Assembly: GCA_023238725.1 (NCBI GenBank) | Contig: CM041540.1 | Location: 7,292,001 to 7,356,000, forward strand | DNA from: Scortum barcoo | Taxonomy: Eukaryota > Chordata > Actinopteri > Centrarchiformes > Terapontidae | Reading direction: 5' to 3' | DNA: 64,000 bases | In this document: piece by piece, positions 35,018-49,100 of the stretch | Numbering within the stretch: position 1 is the first letter of the stretch | How the letters are laid out: each line of letters opens with the position of its first letter | Notes under the pieces: model-generated | The model's input: the letters and a program-made list of their open reading frames with translations, nothing else | What the model was told of the DNA's origin: nothing | The model's database searches: none | Translations under genes and position numbers: made by a program

Positions 35018-37774
35018 CTTAAAATGGACAGAGTGAGGCAAAGTCAGAGGAGGAACATCCATTCAAAGATATACAATTGTAGATGCTCGCAAAATGTTAA
35101 ACTGAAAATGGAACAAATGTACATGAATCATCAGCTTTAAACTGATATACAGTACAAAAGAGTACAAAAGAATTTGTCATTGAGGACATTCGACATGTAT
35201 GTTTTAAAATACAGTTCCACATAGGCACACTTCAACAATGCATGTCTTCATGATATTGGACACATAACATAAAATCTACAGTACTACAGGACAGGGCTTG
35301 ACATTGGGTCATATCACAAGGGTTGGTGAATTCATTACTGAGGTGCAGACAGCTCGAGGGCTGGAAATATGAGGGCCTCTTGCCTCGCTGTAGCCAGAGG
35401 CTCACAGTTCCAGGGAGCAGCCATCTTGGCTCAAATCAGTGCTTGCCTGTGGCGTGTCAAAGGTCAGAAGTCAGAGTTGATCTGATAAGAAACCATGGAA
35501 ACTTTCTCATTCATCTGCAAGGCTAAATGGCTATAAGTAATCTACTTTCAACTTGCAGGACTTTTTTGGTTTTAAATGTACCTAAAGGAGAAGGTTTTTC
35601 TTTTCTCTTCCAATAGAACTCTGTTAAAGTGGCATTTAAATTCCTGTGTTTTTCTGGGCTTCGATTATTTTTCCCAATCACACCAAAATGGCTTTGGCAG
35701 AAACGTGCAGCGAAATTCTTGGCAACGAACTTGAAATGAGGGCACAGACAAGAGGCCTTTTCTACTTGAATCTAATTTAAGCATGTATGATTTGCACTGA
35801 GTTCAGATCTACTATGCACCTCCCTGACCCACATAGCTGCCGTTCGTAATCATAGATTCTATTTCCTCAGCCGTGCACAGATCTGTTCAATCTTCTTCAT
35901 TTCCTCAGCGGCACAGATCTGTTCAGCTTAGCGAGGTTGATTAAGTTCATAAATGTGGATCCCTAGTGGGAAGTGCTAATAAGATTAGAATATGTTAATT
36001 ACTGGTTCATTAGCCAGCACAACAGACTTAAGGCTAAGGAATCAATCATCTATCACTTTGGCATTTCAAAGCATAGCAGGTGTAGCCACATCTCAGCAGA
36101 CCACCTGAGATAGACGAGATAGAAGTCCTCTGGGTCGGGGCAGAAAAATGGAGAGCGAGGGAGGGGAAGAAGAGAAGAAAAGAGTGGGATGCGGCGAGAT
36201 GTGGACAAGATGTTGGCCCTCAGGGTGAGATGGGAAGAGTGAGGCAAAGACTGAGAGAGAGAGCAAAGAGAGAGAGGGAGAGGGGAGAGAGAGAGAGAGA
36301 GACAGGTGAGGCAAGAGAGAGAGGAGGCTGAGTGGGAGAGAGCAAAAGAGAGAGAGGGAGAGGGGGAGAGAGAGAGAGAGAGAGACAGGTTTCTAGAGCT
36401 AACAGGTCGACCCCTCACCCTTTACAGAGGGCCTTTATGAGGCCCGGTCGCTGCCTGTCTCAGCACTCAAACTCCAAATTCCTCCGAGGTTTGTGGACAG
36501 GATGGCAGTGAGTAACGGCTGCAAGGAAAAGCTTCATTCACCAGTGAGGGTGCTCACACACATGCGTGCGCACACACACACGTACACATACACATTCACG
36601 CACACACTTGGAAAGACACATCCTCTCACAGATGCACGCTCTGTCTTAACACACCTATCTTTCAGAGAGAGAAAATTGAGAAACCTCTGCTGCTATTTTT
36701 GGGATGAGGACAGATATAAAACAAAAAACACATATTTCACGGGCCCTTTGACTCATGAATCTAATCTTTGTTGATATCAGAGGGATAGACTGATTATCCA
36801 AATCAATCCTGTAAGTGTCTCTTAGAAATATCCAACATGAAGTGAGTTCACAGAATTGCGAAAAGGTGAGCATCCCCACTGAAATAGACTTTCTATCATG
36901 AGCCTATGAAATCCAGCAGGTTACACTGAAAGAGGGACTATACTAAAGACAGAGGTGTGCTTTTATACAGGCCATCACAGTGTCCTGTGTGTGGAAGCCC
37001 GTGTATGTGTGTATGAGTGTAGCCTCCAGACTACCTCTGTGTTATGCTTGGCTCTGCTTTGGGCATTCCTGATATCCAGTGATTCTACTTTTTTTCCTCA
37101 AAAGCCATAAACAAACTCGACAGACGTCCCTTTGCAACAGCTTGCAGAACAAACTAGTAACTTGTATGTCGGGATCACCAAAATATTCAAAGCAATCCTC
37201 AGCCAAGCAGGTGATAAAGATTTAAGTAAGAAACATAATGCATGCACATGAGTTTGTTCTGAAAGAGAATGTAAAAAAAAAAATCATATCAACACCAATT
37301 AAAATGTCAGTTTTATGGAGGTTTTATGGATGGAGGTATTTTTTCTTCAAAAATGGACAAAAGGTAAAAAAAATCTCTACAGGCAAAAATAATCTTGCTT
37401 CATTAGACATTAATGCTGCAGCTGTCAAATCTACAAAATAAGAAGTATCACCAAGGTTGTCACTAGTCCAAAAAACACCTGTTGAACTCTCATCTACTCC
37501 ACTGAAACCCGAAAAACTACCAGCTGACATATTAGAGCCACTAAGATTGCCAAAGAATAACAAAGACCTCCACTTTTCAGTCACCTGCAAAGCTCCCAAA
37601 GCAAATCCCTGAGTGAAAATAAAGCTGCTGCACCACCAAACAATTAGCCAAGTTGCTCCTGTGCAGACCCTGAGGAGGAATGTTTTTAGAGGGGCAAGTT
37701 GAGCCACTGCCTACCTAATCCCCTGCTCCAGAGAGCCATTGAACAGCATAATAGATAGCACCAAGAACGCTTAC
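35018..37774. other. Intron in epyc 5' UTR
   Basis: It lies between the acceptor at 35018-35019 and a good donor (GTAAGC-type) at about 37773-37774. It includes a GA-rich tract (own entry) and otherwise unremarkable sequence. Confidence 0.5.
36239..36390. repeat. (GA)n-rich purine tract
   Basis: Long GA/GAGG-rich stretch with two pure GA runs (about 36288-36301 and 36368-36384). It is a polypurine microsatellite region in the epyc 5' intron. Confidence 0.9.
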
Positions 37775-37930
37775 CTCTGTCTCCTGCTTTCCCGAATGGT
37801 CCCTTCAGCCGTGATGGAGATGCTGAGGGCTCCGGGACTTGGCCAATGGTGAGAGGTCGTGCAGGGTGCCTTGAAGAGAGAGGGTGGGTGTGTTAACTGT
37901 GTGAAAGGTGTGTGTGTGTGCGCGGATGTG
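37775..37930 (-). other. Probable non-coding first exon of epyc
   Basis: The minus strand reads AGGAGACAGAGGTAAGC, a strong donor placing the exon end at 37775. Vertebrate epyc begins with a non-coding exon, and the acceptor ahead of the coding exon (35018-35019) needs a partner. The upstream limit near 37930 is a guess; no clear TATA box seen. Confidence 0.5.
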
Positions 37931-40814
37931 ACAAGTGTGTAGGTGTGTGTGTGTATGTGTGTAAGGTCTGTGCGCACTGGCAGACCTGAGTGCCCTGCCG
38001 CTTATGTGTGAAGGTAGGCACTGAGACTGATTGGACCAGAGCAGATTACTTTTGGTCACTCGGAGAGCACCCACCCCACACTGTACACACATACATGCAC
38101 GACCCTCTCAAACACACACCCCACACACACACACACACACACGGACATCAGACACACAGAGAGAAAGAGAGAGCAAAGGCCCCCCCAATGGTAAAATGCC
38201 TTTTTATCCCTTACATAAGTATCCTTTATTTTTCTAAGAGTGTGGCTCAATCAGACTGAAAGACTTTTCCTGAGGTAAAACTCTGGCACGTGTTGCTTTC
38301 ATGTATGGGGGGAATCTATTGGGCCCTTGTACACAATAGGGACCTCTGTGAGGAGCCCCTGTTAGCATGGTGCTGAGAGGAAGTCCCTGCTTGGAGGAAG
38401 GCCTCTGCCCTCCCTTTTGGTTGAAGCTGCTTTCTCTTTGCGTTGTCGCTTAACTTTCTGAAACTACAGATCTGAGTTCAGTCATGGGATACCATAATAG
38501 TGACTTGATGAGGGAATGAGCCGATCTGGGCTCAGGCAAGGCGAGTGGTTCTTTTGCAGTTCTGTACAGATGTGGGTGTGGGTTCAAAGAGATGCTACAT
38601 ACACTTGTAGATTGTCTTCAGTGTCCGTTGTTAAAATGAACATAGAGCACAATAGGACACACACAGGATGTGGCTGGGTAGATTTACTCTGTCCGCATTA
38701 TTTGGCCACAAGTTTGTGTCAACCTGCCCACTTCTCTCTCACCCCCATGGTAACTCTAGACCTTTTGACGAGTGAGGGGAAAAGGACGTTCTGCAAATGC
38801 CAGACATCCCTCTGCACCTGCCATATAAGCTGGGATTTACATTCAGGGCTTTTCTTCTGCCAGGCAATGAACTGAATGAAGATTTGACCAAAAATTTGAC
38901 ATAATGATTGATGCCCATGGTACAAGACAGAGTTCATTGTAAAGAGTCTGAGAAGCCCCACAGAGTTGGTCCACACAGAGATGGAAATCTTTTGCTGGCA
39001 GAAACATGGATTAAGTTTGAACATTAATTCTGGAGTTTGGACTGATCAAATTATTTCAGTTAATTTAAATTTTAGTTTTTGCTCATTGTGAACATCAAGT
39101 TGTTACATCGTGTACAAAAAGTTATTTTCAAGCCAAAAGAAACATAGATGATAGCAGGCTACATCAGCTGTCCTAAGTCGCGACAGTCCTTTAAACCACA
39201 GCAGGTGCACATATCCATATCCATATCACAGTTTTTATGGGACCATTATAACTCCAGGTGTCTCCAGACTCCAGGTGGCTGGCTGGCAGTGGCTCTCACA
39301 GTGAATTTAATGTGACCTACGAGGGAGATTGAAAAAAGACTGCACACTGTGTTGATCTGAACTTTTGGTTTGTGTTTCCTGAAGAAGCATTACGATTACG
39401 AGAGGTGAAACAGCAGGTGTTGACTGAACATTATGCAAATTCGACATTGTTTGTTCTGTACCTGCAGGGTATCTGGTATTGACAGTCCATAGCTTTATAT
39501 GATAACCTGTAATTTTTAAAAAATGCATAATGATTGCTTACTCAACTGTCTGCTGTGGAAAAAAAACCTATTGCAAAAGAAAATGGAGATTTGGGCAGAG
39601 CAGCTGATGAGTAGGACAAGGAAGCATTGATCATACGTTCAGCTATGAAATTAGTCATTCAAAACAGACAGAACACAAGATTTATATAATAGGTACATAG
39701 ATCATTTAATGGGAGTCCACTGTTACTTTGTTTAGTGACAAATAATGCTATGTCGATGATGATCTACTGTATGTTCACTTTCTAATGATGACATAATGAG
39801 ATTTATTTGCTAAATTACATTTCTTTAAATGCTCTTATTATTATATTTCTTAATAAATGGTGCTATTTGGGGCAGGCTATTACAAAAATTATTATTATTT
39901 TTGGCAAATATTTACATTTAGGTTACATTCATGCAAAGTTCTAAAGTTACTTTAAAAATGAATAAATTACACATGGGCACATTTTTTTCAGAGATTTTAT
40001 TCAAATCAAACACAATTAAAATGAAATATTTTACTCAATTTATTCAGAAATATAATATCTAGAATAAAAAGTGTATTGGCATTTTTTTAAAAACAGTTAT
40101 CACATTTCTTTTGTATACAAAACATTAAGGAATATTGGCCATGAATATTCACAGGACTGTCAGGTTTCTTCTTATTTTTCTCCAATATTAAATATATATA
40201 TAAATAAATTACCTACAGTAAATATGCATTTTTTTTAGAATGGAGTGATTTAAAAAAAAAGTAAATAACCACAAACCTAGTACACAAGACCATTAATTTG
40301 GCTTCAAGTCTACAATCATAAAGCAAAGGTTTTCCTGAAAAAATAGAAAAGAATTAAAGTGATATTTTGCCTATGCATTGGTAAGCTTTTCCTCCTGCTC
40401 AAAGAAGCATAATGACAATGAGTCCTCAAAGAGTCCTCCTATCACTCTAAATCACTGTCATGCTAAATTATAATCAGAGTTTCATTATGAATTGTACATG
40501 CAGATGTTTACACCATCATAAGGCACAACTAGTGGTCAACAGCCTCAGTAAAGCTTCAAACACATCAGTTCCTTGTCAGTTTTGCACTTCAGTTAAGATT
40601 CTATTAAAATTTCATGTTTTCTGGAACTGAAATGAAGTTGATGCCAACTAGTGTAAAATATTTGAATTTCACAAACATGCAAATATTGTTCAAAATGTCA
40701 CCGTTTTTGGTTGCATACATTAATACATCTCATTTATCGGAGGAGCATCCACTTTACCAAGTCATCGGTTAATGAAATTAGAATTAGTCTACCACATGCT
40801 GATTTTTTTCTTCT
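37931..40814. other. Intergenic epyc-kera, including kera 3' UTR
   Basis: GT/CA-rich stretches lie near 37900-37960 and a (CA)n run at 38122-38142. A minus-strand AATAAA (plus TTTATT at 39996-40001) is a fair poly(A) signal for kera, giving a 3' UTR of about 820 bases. The remainder shows no coding signal. Confidence 0.5.
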
Positions 40815-42034
40815 TTAAATGACAATGGACCTCAGGAGACGGAAGCAAAGAATGACATCCCTGGGAATTGGTGGCTTAATTTCATTGCCATCAAGTCTGA
40901 GGTAGCGCAGTCGAGGAACACTATCATTGACAGAGTCGTCCACAGTTTCAGGAGCGACGGGACAGACATTGGTGCCGCTTACACCTGTTAATACACAAAA
41001 AGGAATTAATGTTATTTGAAAGTAGAATACAGGATCTCTCTTTGATAAACAACCATACTTAACAGATGCATATAGAACACTCAATAGAAACACTGCATGC
41101 ATCTACACCTCAAATGATTCACTATATTCAGAAAGAAAGCAGGATGTGCTTTGCAAAATGTGACAGACTTACTTTTGATATTGTTGTGGTCAAGATGAAG
41201 GTGTTCAAGGCCTGAGGATATGACGGGAACCTCCGTCAGCTGGTTGTGGGACAGCTGCAAGTCCAAAATGCTGGAGACATTAAACACATCATTGGGAACT
41301 CCACTGCTGCCAAGCTTGTTGTGGTTCAGTCTCAGAAATGCCACTTTTGGCAAACCTTTGAAGTAGCCGGCTGGGATCTTCTCAATGTTGTTGCCATCAA
41401 GGAAAAGCTGGGTGGTGGTGGGTGGTAAGCCAACAGGCATGCTGCTCAGTTGGTTCTTGGCTAGATTGATCTGTACCAGGTTGCTTAGACCCTTAAGGCT
41501 CACTTCAGTCACAGCATCATCCATCAGCTTGTTCCCCTGGAGGTCCAAGAGATTAAGCTTATCCAGACCAATGAAGACACCAGCAGGGATCTTGGAGATG
41601 CGATTGCGAGACAGGCGTAGGTGCTCCAGGCCAGCTGGCAGTGGAGATGGCACGGAGGACAAGAGGTTGTCATCCATATAGAGGTGGGCCAGGTTAGGCA
41701 TTGCACTTAGAACACCTTCTTCCACTCCCTCACTAGTGATTTTGTTGTGGTTTAGGTTCAGCCAGCGTAGCGACGAGGCGTTGCGCAGGGCATCTGCTGA
41801 CAGTGCTTCAATTAGATTGTTCTGCAGGTAGAGGTACCATGTGTGTGGAGGGATTTTGGGAATGCTCTTCAAGCCCTTATTGTCACAGTAGACAGCACGA
41901 GGGAAGTTGGGGGGGCAGCGACACTCTTTAGGGCAGGCTTGGATCTGGGCCATATATTCCTCATAAGGCATGTCCTGGCTGAGAACTGGCCCCGCCAAGC
42001 ACAAGATGCAGAGAAAGCTCAGGAGAAGTGCCAT
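40815..42034 (-). CDS. kera: Keratocan, class II SLRP
   Basis: Keratan sulfate proteoglycan of the corneal stroma that spaces collagen fibrils. Two coding exons, 41173-42034 and 40815-40984, joined by a GTAAGT donor, give 343 residues (human about 352). The start ATG at 42032-42034 opens a signal peptide (MALLLSFLCILCLAGPVLSQ). Then come an acidic Tyr segment (DMPYEEYMAQIQ), the class II cap C-x3-C-x-C-x9-C (from CPKECRCPPNF), about ten leucine-rich repeats with LxxLxLxxN cores (LRWLNLNHNKI, LNLLDLQGNKL, VAFLRLNHNKL), and the C-terminal cap (RLRYLRLDGNEIKPP). NASS and NVSS are candidate N-linked keratan sulfate sites. Gene order next to epyc and lum confirms the assignment. Confidence 0.95.
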
Positions 42035-43090
42035 TTTGAAGCTCAACCTATGATGGAAAGGGAAATAAAACAATATTATAGACAGCTGTGCAATGTGCTA
42101 CACAGTGTTACACAGGCCTTAAGAAAGAATAAAAAAGATAGTCACTTAAAATACTGCAAATCACAATACAAATGAATCAGCTGCCTAAGTGTTCATAAAT
42201 GTACACTTGTTAAAACTCCAGCCCAAATTGGCCACCACCAGCATATGCTGCTTACTCTACCACTAATGGCATTATCATTAAATTCCAACATCAGCTGCCA
42301 ACAGAGCAAAGTAACCTGCTCTTTCCGGGTCATTGCTTTGCCTGCCAATGACAGGTAAAGCTCCAAAGACAGGATTGCACAGCCATGTCAACTTTAATTG
42401 CATTAGGACAACCTGAAAGCTCAGAGACGTCAGTTGAAAGATACACACTGTTCATCAGGCTTTGACTGCAACATGTATGACTATGCCCACCACACATCTC
42501 TCAGCCCATTTGCTTTGGTTTATACAGCTGATACAATGATGCATGCAAATAAACCCAGATGCAAGCATGCATGCATTTCAGATACACATTGCACACATTC
42601 ACTGGAGGAGAACTAAATTACTCCCTGTCAGAGCTGATGGTCTAATAATAACCACTGACAGGGATAAAGCAGAAAAAGTGAGGTGCAAAAGATGGTCTGC
42701 AATACTATGTAACAGAGAGGCATGCAAAAAAAAGAGAGTGAAATTGACTAAATCTGAAGTCAGGTCTACTATCCTCAATCCACCCATCTCTTAAGCCTCT
42801 ACTTGATTCCTCTCAGCTGCCTGGTGCTTGTTTAAATTCTTGATGCACTCCATGTTTGTCTGGAACTCATTTCGGGTAGGCTATGCTTTTCCATGGATGG
42901 ACACACTTCAAAGACAAAGCTGGCACACCTGTTTTAAGAGAAGCACCCCTGCTTTCTAACTGCACAAGGGTCAAAACTTCTTGACCCAACGTTGGGGTCT
43001 GACGTGATCCATGCTTCCATAAAGATAAAACAAATCACTACTAAACCTGTCATCCAAAATTTGTCAATGTCTACCCGAAACCCAGCTTAC

Positions 43091-43170
43091 CTTAAACTCT
43101 GCAGGTACCTTCTTGCCTATGTCCTCCCTCAGTAAGTCATAAAGTGTAGTTCCAAATGATGAGGCTGTAC
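43091..43170 (-). other. Probable non-coding first exon of kera
   Basis: The minus strand reads GAGTTTAAGGTAAGC, placing a donor at 43089-43090. The coding exon has its acceptor at 42048-42049. The upstream limit is approximate. Confidence 0.5.
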
Positions 43171-46100
43171 CTCTCATCCCCCTGTATTTGTACCACTAGC
43201 TCTTTCATTCACTGTGTGCCAGCTTGTCACTCATGATGACACCAAAGCTTCCCCTGGCCAATCAGATTCTCCCAGGACCAAAGGTCATAATCCCGTGGAA
43301 GTGTGTGGTGTGGTAAACCTTTTCAGGACTTGAGACATGGCCTACTTACAAACAGGCTAATGCAAGCCTACCTGTTCTTTCTTTGTTGACTTCCACATGT
43401 ACAACTAGTCCCCGCTTGGTTGGCATGCTTGATCTCTTTTTAACTCCACTCACAAATCCCTGAGAGTCCTTTGCCGACCTTTGTGCTAATTTTGTGCTGC
43501 TGCCGTCCGTGGTGTGATCAGCATTGATTAATCTGCTTTATGTGAATTATAAAGTCTTACAGTGCTTGCAGTCAACACAGAATGTGGGATAAACAAAAAG
43601 TTTACAAACACAGCTCAGTACAATTGTGATGTGCAGACAATTGTCTCCAGTTACATAACTACTTAGAGTTGAAGCGGATCTAGCAAGAGGCCATTAAGCC
43701 TCTTCTTCGTCTACCAAGATTATAACTGATCACTAAAAGTTTGACTATTTTTAGGTGGACGTATGATAAATATTGGGTCATATTTGTTGTAAATGTGCAG
43801 AAGAGCCATCCTGCCTTGCGTTAAACAGACTGACACAGCATATTTGAGCATTAGTTCCGGACACACATGCATTGCCATGGCCACTACATATGGTAGTGTA
43901 GTCCCAGGAGGCTTTATGTTCTGTGAACTCACTTTTGGGATAAAATGGAGCATTATTGATGAAAAATTGATTGAAAAATCTACAGATACTTAAAGATGCG
44001 ATGAAGTTGGCATAGAGCATAGAGAGTGTTTCACAAGGCAGTCCTCAAGGGAATTCTGTCCATTAAAGTACGTGCAGTACAATAAGTGTAAATGACTACA
44101 AGAGACTTAATGCACTTTATGATAAATTATCATGATGAGTTACTCAGCATACAGTATTAAGACTGAACGCACGTTGTTTGGGCTGTACTGCTTAAGCATC
44201 CGGCACACAGATGACGCACTCTACTTAGGCACAAAACATTGTCTGCAGACATGAGATGTAATAGTGTTATGGGAGGGAGGTCAGGCTTAATCTGGGGGGA
44301 TTTTGCTGCACGCTGGTCAGGCAAATTGTTTTTGTAGAAGCTAGCTTGTTGGTGCTTGGTGACCTTTTAGCATGCCAGCATGAGATTGCGCTAATTTCCA
44401 GTGATGACGACAAAGGCTTGAATGCAGCAGGATAATCCCAGAGAGTTGTGTGAGGATAGGGGCAACACTTATCCATGCAATCCCATTAGAGCTCCTCCCG
44501 TGTTTGCAAGGGTGCACTTGTTAACAGTGATCATTCCTCTACACGTTTGTAATCTCGTATGATCAGTAACAAATCCAGGCGGTAGTCCCGAGCCCATTTA
44601 TAGGAACTGTACGTCAAAGACAAATTGCTAACTGCATGAATGGACACATGTTTGCATCAGTGACTGTACTGTCCTCAGCTGGTTAGCCAAAGTGACTTCT
44701 TTGCATACCGTTCTCCATACCTTTATCTTTTAATGAGAGCATGGTTTGTTATTTATAGATATACCTAATGCTTGTTCTTGAGACAAAGTGCCTATAATGG
44801 CTTTAGAAGGTAAAAAAAAATGTGCCGTTTCTGAGCATGATGCACTTAGACTGCAGAGACTACTTACAATTACTTGGCATGAATGTCAGTCTGTTAAACA
44901 ACAAGACAGTCAGCTTGTAACCTCTACAGTGAGTGTGTGCTTCAATTAAGTCTCTCTATCACAATGGCCAGTCTGCAGCCTTATTTGGGATAAAGTCAAG
45001 AATCAGTCAAAATCGCCATCTGATGAGGATTAAGTGCAACAGTTAGTTAGTTGGAAGGTGATGGTAGTGAGTAAGCAAACACTTACTCAAGGTGCCAGAA
45101 ATGTCGATAAAGTTTAAAAATACAATTAATGATGTGTGTAGAACCAAACCACAGTAACTGCTTTGTTTCTTTTATTTGATGGCTGTGATAGAAACTATTG
45201 TCTTGCACACACAACAGATGGGGTAGCCTTCCATTCTCATTACAAAACAATGACCATTTATTATGTGTGTCAAGATATGCAATTAAATATCTGAACTGTT
45301 GAAAGTGGTGAGTCAGGATTTCACAGATCTTTGCAGAATGGAACATATATCACTGAAAACAAATGTTGTCTGCACTCTGCCTGACAGACTAAGGAGAAAC
45401 ACATGCAGGGGAATATGATAATGCTAATTTCCTGCCAGGGGCTTTGTGTCTGAGCCAGCTATGTTAATTACACAATGGGTTGTATTTGCACTGCATAGGT
45501 TTTTGCGGGATCAGTTCCAGTTGATGGCTTTGCTGAAATCCACTTCATGACTTTGAAACATTTGGGAGAGTTTGCATGGCTTACTGCATCCAGAGCTGAG
45601 AAGGTAACTGTGTTTATGGATAATTATGTGGAAAAAGCAGACTTGGCAGTATAAGTGACTTTCCAAAGATGTGTGTCATTTGCAAACTTCAAAGAGCCAC
45701 AATTGTTTTTTCTTAGGTCATTCATTTCCATATGTAAGCTTGATTGTAAAACTATTCTAAATTGATTGATTACAAAAATGCCTATTAGTCCATCCTAAAA
45801 CCTCACAATAAGCATTCTCATTCATAAAATAAATTGTGACTGCAAGAACAACAGGCAAAACTGCATGAAACAACTGAGACATTTACATAAAACACTTCCA
45901 AAGCCCTCTTTTATTTTCAATTACATCACCACTTTTACATCACCTGTAGGTTCTGAAATGGGCTGCAGCACATCAAAGGTAAAGATAAATCCAGTCAGAT
46001 GTAAAGCATCTAAAAAAACTGCCCCTATATCCCTCTTTTCTCCCCTCCTCTCTCAAACAGATGTGCTATTAAAGAAAGATAAATCATCTGTACCTGCTCA

Positions 46101-49100
46101 TCCAAATGGTGTGAGTGGTCTGCATGCAGCCAGGTGAAGCTTGGTCCCTCTGCCTCTCCTATGCTTAGCTCTGATGATTGTCCGCAGTGTCAGTGGGTCT
46201 GATGTGGTCAGTGCTGCAAGCCAGCCCAGTTAGACTTGTATTGTTGCTGGTTTGATTCCCCCAAGGCTGCACCTTGGACCTGCACCGGCTGAACCGAGGG
46301 GATGGTGCATGTGTTGTTGGTGGGAGGATGAGTGTATGCGAGTTGGGATGTCCTTACAGAGTTTGTGTTGCCAACTTTTTTGCCAGCCCCGCAGCTTTTT
46401 CCGCCTCTTTCGTTTGTCTTTTTTTGTAGAAACTCATGTCATGAGTGTGGTGTTGAGGGTTAAACTGCTGTCACTCCACCCAACATAACCATTTGGTGAT
46501 GCGTTCACGCTTCATCTGTCACTCTGGGGGATGGGTGCAGGACCAGTTTATGGCTCGTTTCAGCTCACAGGCCTTGGGGTGTGTTTACTAGTTGTCAGGT
46601 GAGGTTAGAAGAAGCTTAGAGGGGTTTGCACTCAGACATTCACACCCAGATTTTTACAGGAAAATTCCCTTTTTTAACAACCCAACACTTTTTGTAGTTT
46701 TTACCATCATGCCTATCAGAGACAATATATTACTCACTGACGTCACCTGAGATTTTTTACACAGGATCATTGCCAGAAACCGCTTCACAATACAACACTG
46801 TCTATTGTGGTAGAGCGAGAGCTCCAGACCACAATTAAAGTCAACCACTTATTTGGAAGTAAAAGTTCAATGTTATTAAATTTATAGTGGCTTGCCTGTG
46901 AGATATCATGGAAACTTGTAATTCCAGTAAACTTAACACAACAGACAACTATTTATCAGACTAATATTTGCATGCATTTTGTTTGCTGATATGAATCCAG
47001 AAACATCCAAATGCAAAGAGCTATATCAAACTACGTGTGTGCACATTAACATTTTAAGAATACATGTCCTGTTTTTCCAGGATTCATTTGAAGGGTATCT
47101 GTAAGTCTTGTTGTTATATGAATGGATGTGATCAAATATATCCCCTGTGGTTTTCTGCAGATATTGAATGTTCAGTTACCCAAGTCCATGCTCTTTGCCA
47201 CTGCTCTTGTCACTGCAGACTCAGAGCTTCACATAGGTCCATGCGAGCCACCGTCCCTGTATGCACCCCAACAATTAGGTAGGAGTCACTCAAGCAACAA
47301 CAAGGACGTGATCCCTGCCGTCTTCCCACTTTGGGCTTCCTCATGCTTCTGTGTTTCCTTGTGACTTCATGTTGGTTCCCCATACACATGAATGGGATAA
47401 ATAATTTAATCATACAGCTCTTCCAGACTTTTGAAAAGTTAAGTAAGGTGTTTTTCTTCCGTTTTACAGAAGCCCTTTTCTGGTTATTGTGCATGGGAAA
47501 AATGCTTTTTACTATTCAAGTAGTTGATGGGAAACTATTAAGTTGGTGTAATGCTGATGTTACTGTTCTACAAATACATTAATTTATTATTATGTATACA
47601 GAAATGTACTTTCTCTACATATGAAAAAGAACCTTGGGAGATGGATTCGGTTAAAGCTGCAGTCTTTTATCCTCTCTTCATCTTCTTGCCCTGTTTGTAA
47701 TCTTAGCTCTGTGCGTGTTTGCGTTAAGGCCACAGATGGGACATCTGGAGGCCAAGGCTTCACTTTTGGGGACAAGGGTGAGAAAAAGAGAAGGAGAGAG
47801 CTTAAAATAAAGGATGGAGGGGAAAATATCAAACAACATTCAGGAGAGAAGTGAAAAGTGAAAATCTTTAGAGCAAAGTTAGAAACCAGATCAGGGTGAC
47901 AATGGATGAACACAGAATATGAATAAAAACAGAAACAAAGAGATAGAACAGCTTCAGATGGTCCGGGTTAGAAGATGACCTTCGGAGTTGGGCTGCCAGG
48001 CTGCAACAGCTGATTGTACTTTCACTTACCGTCTCGAGCAGGAGGATGTGAGGCTTAAAGCTTTATAAAGGACTTTATTGTCTAGACACGGCAGCAGGCG
48101 CTCCACACAGGATTTAAATAAGGGCGACTCAGGAGGAAGAGAAGGAAATTGTCTTAGATTTGGAATCGGTACAAATGGCCGTATAAAAACATGTGATATG
48201 TGGAAAAAGCTGTTAATACAAACATGTTGTAATGTTAGAGGAAGTGAGTAGCCTTCTAATATTTTTACCCCCCGACTTGTATTGGATGGCACAGGGAAGA
48301 GTTAGGGATTTAACTTACCTCTCAGCACACCCTGATAGACAGACTACTCTTGACTTCTGCTCACATAACTGGGTCAAACTTGAAGTATAACTGAACTTTA
48401 CAGCTGGATCTAATTACAAACACCTAGCGGGAATGAAATGGGACATCTGGAAGCCATTAACACAATAACCATGAATGCCACGTGTCTAATCAGCTAACCT
48501 ACTGTCTTTAAATGGTGTCTGCTCTAATAGGGAACTCTTGACTAATACTCATAGAAGAAACTAGTGGTTCCAGCACATGTGGTAGATATCAGCCAGGATT
48601 AGCGGTGTTATTAGAGTAAGTGCACAACTCTGCAAAGGCGCTGCTGATACTGTGTAAAGAAGTGACAAGTCCGTGTCAAGCACACACCCAAGGACAACGG
48701 CTATGAAACCTGATTTATTATCCATGGTGTCAGCGCATTCATACATCACAAGGAACATTTTAGAAGATGTAATAAGGGGTTGTAGTGTAAAGTAGTTTCA
48801 AGAGAACATATTGTTTTCTGTCATCTCCAGCAGTGATGACACTCAACTGTCTTTATTTGTCTCTTGCTGAAGATGGAGCAAAAGTACTAGAAAATGCAGT
48901 ATTTTAAATATTACGGTTCCAAAAACAACCCCAAGTTGTGTATTTTGAGACTTCATGGCTATTGATACTCTTTGGAGCACATTAACTGATAATGAATAGC
49001 AGAGTTTTTAGCCTTTGGCAGTCTTTTTCCGATGATGTAGACACAATTTGGTCCAGTTCAGTGGCCTTACTAAACAACACAACACTACATGTGCAACAGC

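Noticed and set aside
37324..37707. Minus-strand frame of 127 residues between two epyc 5' exons.
   Set aside because: No signal peptide logic, family resemblance or splice context; base composition is like the surrounding intron.
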